From Streptomyces sp. Sge12 (GTDB taxonomy: Bacteria > Actinomycetota > Actinomycetes > Streptomycetales > Streptomycetaceae): a stretch of 64,000 bases of DNA. The DNA lies in the NCBI RefSeq assembly GCF_002080455.1, contig NZ_CP020555.1:2542001-2606000 (forward strand), given 5' to 3'. Under the pieces are notes generated by a model. The model was given only the letters and a program-made list of their open reading frames with translations, had not been told where the DNA came from and did not search any database. Position numbers and translations under genes: made by a program. Shown here piece after piece: positions 56,255 to 64,000 of this stretch; the stretch's first letter is position 1; every line of letters starts with the position of its first letter.

Positions 56255-56911
56255 TTACGGCTCTTCGGCCACCGAGGACCGCCGGTTCCAGGCCAGCGGA
56301 GCCCGCCAGTGGTAGCGCATGGCGAGGAGGCGCAGCACGAAGGTCGTGACGATCGCGAGGCCGGTGGTGATGGCGTTGAGGCGGTGCATGCTGATGAAGA
56401 CGGCCACCATCGTGGCGCCGACCAAGGCGGGTACGGCGTACATCTCACGGTCGCGCAGCAGCGACGGCACCTCGTTCACGAGGACGTCGCGCAGGACGCC
56501 GCCGCCGACGGCCGTGGCGACGCCGAGCGCGGCGGAGGCGGTCAGGCCCAGACCGTACTCGTAGGCCTTGGTCGTGCCGGTCACGCAGAACAGCCCGAGG
56601 CCGGCCGCGTCGAAGACGTTGATGGCGCGGTTGATCCGCTGGACCTCGGGGTGCAGGAAGTAGACGATCCCGGCGGCGACCAGCGGCGTGACGAAGAAGC
56701 TGAGCTCGCCGAAGGCCGCGGGCGGCACGGCGCCGATGACGAGGTCGCGGAAGAGACCGCCGCCCAGGGCCGTGACCAGGGCGAGGACGACGATGCCGAA
56801 GACGTCGAAGTTCTTGCGTACGGCGAGCAGGGCGCCTGCGGTGGCGAAGACGAAGATGCCGGCGAGGTCCAGGGCATGCTGGATCCCGGGCGGGAAGAGA
56901 TCGTGGAGCAC
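56255..56911 (-). CDS. TRIC-family cation channel (UPF0126/YicG-like)
   Basis: 218 residues, seven-TMS trimeric intracellular cation channel family of prokaryotes. Two internal repeats each carry a glycine kink with Arg-Asp: LVTALGGGLFRDLVIGAVPPAAF and VATAVGGGVLRDVLVNEVPSLL. Known homologues conduct K+ and related ions. GTG 56911 (MLHDLFPPGIQHALDLAGIFVFATAGAL) is used; a GAGGGG about 13 nt upstream is the only ribosome-site candidate. No partner gene nearby. Confidence 0.92.
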   Translation of the reverse strand: MLHDLFPPGIQHALDLAGIFVFATAGALLAVRKNFDVFGIVVLALVTALGGGLFRDLVIGAVPPAAFGELSFFVTPLVAAGIVYFLHPEVQRINRAINVFDAAGLGLFCVTGTTKAYEYGLGLTASAALGVATAVGGGVLRDVLVNEVPSLLRDREMYAVPALVGATMVAVFISMHRLNAITTGLAIVTTFVLRLLAMRYHWRAPLAWNRRSSVAEEP

Positions 56912-57027
56912 CGGGCCATTGTCGCCCCTCGGCTCCCGCCGGGGTGACGGTCGGCTCCCGCGGGTGCCGGTGCGGGTGCCGGTGCGGGGTGCGGGCGCCG
57001 GCGTCTCCCCGGGCCCCGCGCCTCAAT

Positions 57028-57130
57028 CGCCGGCGGGGCTGGGGATTCGCCTCAAACGCCGGCGGGGCTGGAAAGGTGCCGGCGGGGCTGGAAGGTGCCG
57101 GCGGGGCTGGAAATGGGGCCGGCGGGGCTG
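57028..57130. repeat. Five irregular copies of GCCGGCGGGGCTG
   Basis: Copies start at 57028, 57057, 57077, 57096 and 57117 (spacings 29, 20, 19, 21), several followed by GAAA or GGAA. Only the last copy has a matching right arm (57134-57144). The same element occurs at 38447-38597. They look like amplified half-arms of a terminator hairpin. Confidence 0.8.
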
Positions 57131-57144
57131 TGGGGCCCCGCCGG
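57117..57144 (-). terminator. Terminator of the oligopeptide ABC operon
   Basis: GCCGGCGGGGC (57117-57127) pairs with GCCCCGCCGGC (57134-57144), 8 nt beyond the last stop codon. The four further left-arm copies downstream could compete for the right arm in DNA or RNA. Confidence 0.8.
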
Positions 57145-57151
57145 CGTTCGG

Positions 57152-58251
<1,100 letters not shown>

Positions 58252-58255
<4 letters not shown>

Positions 58256-59363
58256 AGCTTCGGCGCAATCTCTTCGGTCCAGATCCGGGTCCGCTCCTCC
58301 TGCGACATGTGGCAGGCGGACCAGTGTCGGCTGCCGCCCTGTCCCGCGTCGTCCGGCGCCGTGAGCTCGGGCCGTACCGTGCGGGTCACGTTGCCCTTGG
58401 GTACGTCGGCGTACGGGCAGCGCGGGTTGAAGGCACAGCCGCTGGGGATGTTGATGAGGCTGGGCGGCGAGCCCTTGACCGGGATCAGGCGCTCGGTCTG
58501 CTCGCGGTCGATGCGCGGCATCGAGCCGAGCAGGCCCCAGGTGTACGGGTGCCGGGGCTCGTAGAAGACCTTCTCCGCGGTGCCCCGCTCCACGCACCGG
58601 CCGCCGTACATCACGAGGAGTTCGTCGGCCATCTCGGCGACCACGCCGAGGTCGTGCGTGATCATGATGACCGCGGAGCCGAACTCCTTCTGCAGGTCCC
58701 GGATCAGGTCGAGGATCTGCGCCTGGACGGTGACGTCCAGGGCCGTGGTCGGCTCGTCCGCGATGAGCAGTTCGGGGTTGTTGACCAGCGCCATCGCGAT
58801 CATCGCGCGCTGGCGCATACCGCCGGAGAACTCGTGCGGGTAGCTGTCGACCCGCTTGTGCGGCTCGGGGATGCCGACGCGGTCGAGGAGTTCGACGGCC
58901 CGGTTGCGGGCCGTCTTCTTGTCGACCTTGTTGTGGACCCGGTAGGCCTCGGCGATCTGCTTGCCGACGGTGAAGTACGGGTGCATCGCGGACAGCGGGT
59001 CCTGGAAGATCATCGCGATCTCCCGGCCGCGCAGCCTGCGCACCTCGTCCTCGTCCGCGGAGAGCAGTTCCTTGCCGTCCAGCCAGATCTCCCCGGAGAG
59101 CCGGGCCCGCTGGCGACCGTACTGGCCCACGCGGTGCAGACCCATGATGCCGAGCGAGGTGACCGACTTGCCGGAGCCGGACTCGCCCACGATGCCGAGG
59201 GTCTTGCCCTTCTCCAGCGTGAAGGAGAGTCCGTCGACCGACTTGACCAGACCGTCCTCGGTCGGGAAGTGCACCTTGAGGTCGCGGACCTCCAGGAAGG
59301 CCGTGGAGGGCGCGGAGGTGCCGGTGAACGGCTGGTTGAGGGCTCCGGTCTTGGTCGAATCGG

Positions 59364-59367
<4 letters not shown>
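58252..59367 (-). CDS. dppD: Oligopeptide/dipeptide ABC importer, ATPase 1
   Basis: 371 residues. Walker [17 protein letters not shown]-loop [17 protein letters not shown], signature [15 protein letters not shown], Walker [20 protein letters not shown] and switch His in [13 protein letters not shown]. The C-terminal oligo_HPY part has [21 protein letters not shown] 59367 overlaps the dppB stop (ATGA) and its own stop overlaps the dppF start, so dppB, D and F are translationally coupled. Confidence 0.94.
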
Positions 59368-60362
<995 letters not shown>

Positions 60363-60493
60363 TGCGCTCGGCCTGGCTGCGGCCCGGGGGCGCCCCCTTC
60401 CGGAGAGCGCCCCCGAGCCGTAACCGCGGCCATCACCTGCCCTTCGTGCCTAGCGGGTGTGGCACTGGAACACTGAACTGGACGGACGGACGG

Positions 60494-62272
60494 TTACTTC
60501 ACGACACCGAGCGAGGCGTAGTCGTAGCGGCCGTTGTAGGCATCGGTGGTGTAGGCGTTCGTCAGCCGGGTGCTGCGCCAGGTGATCGTCTTGTCGTAGA
60601 CGAAGGGCAGGTAGACCGCGGCCTCGGAGACCTTCTGGTTCATCTGCTTGTAGATCTCGCCGGCCTTGGTCGGGTCGGTCTCCGCGATGGCGTCGTCGAA
60701 CAGCTTGTTGATCGCCGGGTCGTTGAGCTCGGAGTAGTTGTTGTTGCCGCTCTGCAGGATGAAGCGGCCGTCGACCAGCGGCTGGGAGAAGCCCTGACCG
60801 GTCGGGAAGTCGGCGCCCCAGCCCATGATGATGATGCCGTAGTTCTTCTCCTTGACGACCTTCGGCGAACCGATGATCCCGGAGTGCTGGGCACCGTCGA
60901 ACTGGTCGACGTCGGCCTCGATGCCGACCTGCTTGAGGGCGTTCTGCAGCGAGACGGCGGTCGCGACCTCGACCGGCTTGTTGTTGCGGACCGCGATGGT
61001 CGTCTTGAAGCCGGTCTCCTTGCCGCAGGCCTTCAGCGCGGCCTTGGCCTTCTCCAGGTTCGGCTTGCCGTCGTTCTGCAGGACCTCGAACGGGTCGTAC
61101 TTGGCGTCGGAGCCCTTGATGCCCAGCGGGAGCATGTTGGGGGCGATGTCGCCACCGGCCTGCGGGCCGCCGCGGGCGGTCTGCAGGGACTTCTTGTCGG
61201 CCGCGTAGATGACGGCCTTGCGGCACTCGATGTTGTCGAACGGGGCGACGGTCTGCGGCATCACCGCGTACCGGATGAAGCCCGTCTGGCCGTTGTCGAG
61301 GTTGCCCTTGTGCTCCTTCAGCGCGGTGGCGCGGGCCGCCTGGCCGATGCCGGTCGCGTTGATGTCGACGTCGAACTCGCCGTTGATCAGGCGCTTGTCC
61401 ATGTCGTCCGCGTTCGCCATGAACGTGACCGAGATGGTGTCCGGGAGCGCCTTGCGGATGGTGTCCGACTCGGCCTTGAAGTTCTCGTTGCGCGAGAGCT
61501 TCATGCTCTTGTTGGGCTCGTACGAGTCGATCTTGTACGGGCCGTTGGAGAAGGGCTTCAGGCCGTACTTGGCCGCGGTGTCCTTCTCCGGCTTGACCGG
61601 GCTCGCCGCCGGCATGGCCAGCATCTGCTCGAAGTCACCGTTGGGGGTGGGGAGCTTGAAGATGATGGTCTTCGCGTCCGGGGTCTCGATCGCCTTCAGG
61701 CCGAGCTTGTCCGCAGCGGTGTCCTTGTACGGGCCGGGGTACTCCGCCTTCGGGTCCAGGACCTGCTGGATGTAGACCGGGCCGCCGGAGATGACGTCCT
61801 GCGCCCAGGTGCGCTCGATGCCGTACTTGATCTCCTGGGCGGTGACGGGCGAGCCGTCCTCCCAGGTCACGTTGTCCTTGAGGGTGTACTTGTAGGTCTT
61901 GCCGCCGTCGCTGATCTCGGCCTTGGCGGTGGCGAGGTCCGGGACGAGCTCGGTGCTCTCCTGGCCGGGGGCGGGCTTGAAGCTGACCAGCTGGCGCGTG
62001 TAGTAGCGGGAGAAGTCCCACATGAAGCCGTAGTAGCCGCGCTGCGGGTCCCACGAGTCGGCGTCCTGGGTACCGACGAACTTGAGTTCGCCGCCCTTCT
62101 TGTCCGAGGCGTTGGAGACCTTGTCGATGCCGGCGTTGAAGCTGCCGCCGCCGGCGGCCGCCTTCTCGTCCTTCTTGCCGTCTCCGCCACAGGCGGTCGC
62201 GGTCAGCATGACCGCGAGCACGACGGCCGTGCCGGCAGCAAGTCTGCGCTTCGACGTGCGATGGGTAGTCAC
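60494..62272 (-). CDS. dppA: Oligopeptide-binding lipoprotein (SBP family 5)
   Basis: 592 residues, extracytoplasmic receptor of the importer. The signal ends in the lipobox LTATAC followed by GGDGKKDEKAAAGG. The SBP_bac_5 fold shows GELKFVGTQDADSWDPQRGYYGFMWDFSRYYTRQL, YTLKDNVTWEDGSPVTAQEIKYGIERTW and YGLKPFSNGPYKIDSYEPNKSMKLSRNENF. GTG 62272 is used, with GGAGG about 12 nt upstream, a little long. It sits between the two permease genes (order C-A-B-D-F), unlike the enteric A-B-C-D-F order. Confidence 0.95.
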   Translation of the reverse strand: MTTHRTSKRRLAAGTAVVLAVMLTATACGGDGKKDEKAAAGGGSFNAGIDKVSNASDKKGGELKFVGTQDADSWDPQRGYYGFMWDFSRYYTRQLVSFKPAPGQESTELVPDLATAKAEISDGGKTYKYTLKDNVTWEDGSPVTAQEIKYGIERTWAQDVISGGPVYIQQVLDPKAEYPGPYKDTAADKLGLKAIETPDAKTIIFKLPTPNGDFEQMLAMPAASPVKPEKDTAAKYGLKPFSNGPYKIDSYEPNKSMKLSRNENFKAESDTIRKALPDTISVTFMANADDMDKRLINGEFDVDINATGIGQAARATALKEHKGNLDNGQTGFIRYAVMPQTVAPFDNIECRKAVIYAADKKSLQTARGGPQAGGDIAPNMLPLGIKGSDAKYDPFEVLQNDGKPNLEKAKAALKACGKETGFKTTIAVRNNKPVEVATAVSLQNALKQVGIEADVDQFDGAQHSGIIGSPKVVKEKNYGIIIMGWGADFPTGQGFSQPLVDGRFILQSGNNNYSELNDPAINKLFDDAIAETDPTKAGEIYKQMNQKVSEAAVYLPFVYDKTITWRSTRLTNAYTTDAYNGRYDYASLGVVK

Positions 62273-62346
62273 GATGCTCGCAACCCTCCGTTGTAGTTCC
62301 GGTGTACGTACGGCACGAGGCCGGTTCCTGGTTGGCCCTGCGTCGG

Positions 62347-63342
62347 CTAGCGGGAGCCCTTCGGGTCGAGGGCGTCACGGACGCCGTCGCCGAAGAGGTT
62401 GAAGGCCAGCACGGTGATGAAGATCGCCACGCCGGGGAAGATCATGAAGAGCGGATCGTCCTCGTAGGTACGCACGGCCGTGGAGAGGGTTTCTCCCCAG
62501 GACGGCGTGGGCGGCTTGACGCCGACTCCGAGGAAGCTGAGAGCCGCCTCGGTCAGCACGTTGGTGGGGATCATCAGCGTCGCGTAGACGGTGATGGGCG
62601 CCACCAGGTTCGGGAGCAGTTCGCGGAAGAGGATGTAGAAGCGGCCGGCGCCGAGGCTGCGGGCGGCCTCCACGTACTCGCGCTCGCGCAGCGAGAGGGT
62701 CTGGCCGCGGACGATCCGGCCGATGTACGGCCAGCCGAAGAATCCGATGACCAGCACCAGTACGGCGATGCGCAGGCCCGATCCCTCGAAGCCCCACAGC
62801 TTGTTGGGGATGACGGAGATCAGCGCGATGATGAAGAGCAGCTGCGGGAAGGCCAGCAGCAGGTCCATGACCCGGCTGATGGCCGCGTCGACCCAGCCGC
62901 CGAAGTAGCCGGCGATGATGCCGAAGAAGGTGCCCAGCGAAACCGCCACGAAGGCGGACAGGAAGGCCACCAGCAGCGAGATCCGGGCGCCGTAGACGAT
63001 CCGGCTGAAGACGTCGCGCCCGTTGACCGGCTCGATGCCCAGCAGGAAGTCGCCGCTCATGCCGCCCCAGTCGCCGACCGGCAGGCCGAGCAGCGGGTCC
63101 AGGAGGTCCTCGTGCAGCTCCTCCGGCGGGTGCCCGAAGGCCTTGACGATCAGCGGCGCGAAGATCGCGACGAGGATCAGCAGCAGCACGATGACGCCGC
63201 CGGCCAGCGCGACCTTGTCGCGCTTCAGGCGCAGCCAGGCGATCTGCCACGGGGAGCGGCCCTCGATCGCCTTCTGCGGAACCTCGGGGGTGGCCACGGC
63301 CGCGGGCTCGGCCGCTCCGGTGTCGTGCAGTGGTGCCGTCAT
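62347..63342 (-). CDS. dppC: Oligopeptide/dipeptide ABC importer, permease C
   Basis: 331 residues. A cytoplasmic N-tail of about 35 residues, first TMS VALAGGVIVLLLILVAIFAPLIV, then five TMS. EAA loop: REREYVEAARSLGAGRFYILFRELLPNLVAPITV. The end FNLFGDGVRDALDPKGSR is characteristic of DppC/OppC. ATG 63342 has AGGGG about 12 nt upstream. First gene of the operon; its 5' region is the 430-bp gap at 63343-63773. Confidence 0.94.
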   Translation of the reverse strand: MTAPLHDTGAAEPAAVATPEVPQKAIEGRSPWQIAWLRLKRDKVALAGGVIVLLLILVAIFAPLIVKAFGHPPEELHEDLLDPLLGLPVGDWGGMSGDFLLGIEPVNGRDVFSRIVYGARISLLVAFLSAFVAVSLGTFFGIIAGYFGGWVDAAISRVMDLLLAFPQLLFIIALISVIPNKLWGFEGSGLRIAVLVLVIGFFGWPYIGRIVRGQTLSLREREYVEAARSLGAGRFYILFRELLPNLVAPITVYATLMIPTNVLTEAALSFLGVGVKPPTPSWGETLSTAVRTYEDDPLFMIFPGVAIFITVLAFNLFGDGVRDALDPKGSR

Positions 63343-63773
63343 CGTGGTGGGGACCCCTCTCGGCCGACGGTGGCCGGCCCATGCCCGCCGCTGTGGCGGC
63401 TTGGTTCAATCGGCGTCGCTGGTGGTGCGATTGGCGAGAAATGTGCCTGAAGTGCACGTGAAGGGCCGGTGCTTGCGAGATGGACCGGCCTTCGGTGGGG
63501 TGGAGTCTTCAACGCCCTCTCGAGCGCCCGCCAGACCTGCCGGGGATGTGATGCGCAACCGTGATCTAGGCCTACACCTTCCGTTATCCGAACCCCGCGA
63601 TCTGTTGAGCGGTGAAACACCGCCCGTTCGGCACGGATCGGACATCCGGCCCAACTACCCTTTCGGGTAGGGATCCTGTGCGGATTCACCGGATATGCCG
63701 AAGGCCGCACCGAGGGGACCGGTGCGGCCTTCGAGACGGATGTCTCAATATGCGGATATCGCGAACGGGGCGG
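63343..63773. other. Intergenic region upstream of the ABC importer operon
   Basis: 431 bp without a gene. From left to right it holds the importer 5' region, a perfect dyad GCGGTG-AAA-CACCGC (63609-63623), a short hairpin CTACCC-TTTC-GGGTAG (63655-63670) and the SseB-like gene terminator (63699-63733). The stretch 63545-63670 is less GC-rich than average and is the likely promoter area; I cannot fix a -10/-35 pair. Confidence 0.55.
63699..63733 (-). terminator. Terminator of the SseB-like gene
   Basis: CGAAGGCCGCACCG (63699-63712), 7-nt loop, perfect complement 63720-63733, about 40 nt beyond the stop codon. Confidence 0.85.
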
Positions 63774-64000
63774 TCAGTACGCCGGAGCCTGGCCCTCGCG
63801 GTCGTAGAAGGGCCGGGTCTGCGCGCGCAGCCACATCGCCACGGGGTCGTGCTCGTCCGCGAGCGCGACCGTGCACACCGGGACCCCCTCGGGGACCACC
63901 CCGACCGACTGGCGCATCATCTCCCGTACGGATTCCAGAGCGGGCGCGGAGGCGTCGTACAGGTCGAGCCCGACCGCGAGGTACGGGGAGCCCAGCGCGG
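63774..64000 (-). CDS. SseB-like (enhanced serine sensitivity) protein, C-terminal part only
   Basis: Translated from the edge: PYLAVGLDLYDASAPALESV, REMMRQSVGVVPEGVPVCTVALADEHDPVAMW and LRAQTRPFYDRE, ending GQAPAY. This 75-residue piece resembles the C-terminal domain of actinobacterial SseB-family proteins, by recollection of the VREMMRQS...TRPFYDRE pattern. The start and the bulk of the gene lie beyond 64000. It is upstream of the importer operon on the same strand but separated by a terminator. Function of the family is not well defined. Confidence 0.65.
   Translation of the reverse strand, partial: ALGSPYLAVGLDLYDASAPALESVREMMRQSVGVVPEGVPVCTVALADEHDPVAMWLRAQTRPFYDREGQAPAY

Noticed and set aside
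57028..57130. Short regular repeats as a CRISPR array
   Set aside because: Units are 13 bp, spacers 6-16 bp and largely alike, no cas genes; they are terminator-arm copies.

Overview
The window is high-GC DNA (about 70% or more) with GTG/TTG starts, strong purine-rich ribosome sites and long spurious antisense frames. Gene content and order (ligA, gatCAB, ilvBNC, serA, proline catabolism, an oligopeptide ABC operon, BldD/c-di-GMP-type signalling genes, DmdR/IdeR iron box) point to the conserved core of a Streptomyces chromosome. From memory, the order resembles the S. coelicolor SCO5470-SCO5520 region; I could not check this. I see no integrase, transposase, tRNA, rRNA, CRISPR array or composition shift. 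This is core genome with strain-variable small genes.

Layout. 1-3.9 kb: proline catabolism (PruA, proline dehydrogenase) divergent from a PucR-type activator. 3.9-6.2 kb: TetR repressor and DHA2 drug exporter around a five-unit 13-bp repeat array. 6.2-11.9 kb: serA and ilvB-ilvN-ilvC, the latter behind a leader-peptide attenuator (MRTRILVLGKRVG). 11.9-15.1 kb: a PAS-GGDEF-EAL protein with an intact GGDEF and I-site but a degenerate EAL domain, with a BldD-box-like site upstream. 15.1-18.8 kb: a hydroxyacid dehydrogenase, an aldo/keto reductase and a PQQ-type sugar dehydrogenase lipoprotein. 18.7-25.1 kb: a large LuxR (LAL) regulator, small proteins and an MMPL exporter. 25.3-28.8 kb: small accessory enzymes (cupin, two GNATs, DinB, a secreted Cys-rich protein, DUF1330). 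28.9-32.5 kb: an iron-box-controlled divergent unit (siderophore-interacting flavoprotein; N-acyl hydrolase plus siderophore-type acetyltransferase). 32.8-34.6 kb: membrane serine/threonine kinase. 34.7-43.4 kb: gatB, a small membrane protein, gatA, gatC, the c-di-GMP phosphodiesterase rmdB, and ligA. 43.5-48.7 kb: MetE-like protein, SDR, a WPGW-repeat protein, a second DUF1330 gene, a GlxA-type AraC regulator and a divergent oxidoreductase. 48.7-52.1 kb: an HTH-NACHT-membrane protein divergent from a secreted cutinase-like protein. 52.2-56.9 kb: mnmA, amidase, cysteine desulfurase, thioesterase, TRIC channel. 57.2-63.3 kb: dppCABDF-type oligopeptide importer. The window ends in the 3' part of an SseB-like gene.

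How the parts work together. PruA and proline dehydrogenase turn proline into glutamate under the neighbouring regulator. IlvBNC and SerA supply branched-chain amino acids and serine. GatCAB makes Gln-tRNA(Gln)/Asn-tRNA(Asn). MnmA and the desulfurase form a plausible tRNA-thiolation pair. The two GGDEF-EAL proteins look like an opposed pair (one likely cyclase, one likely phosphodiesterase). Several divergent intergenic regions carry clear dyads or arrays that look like unexplored operators; these are the main items in the findings.
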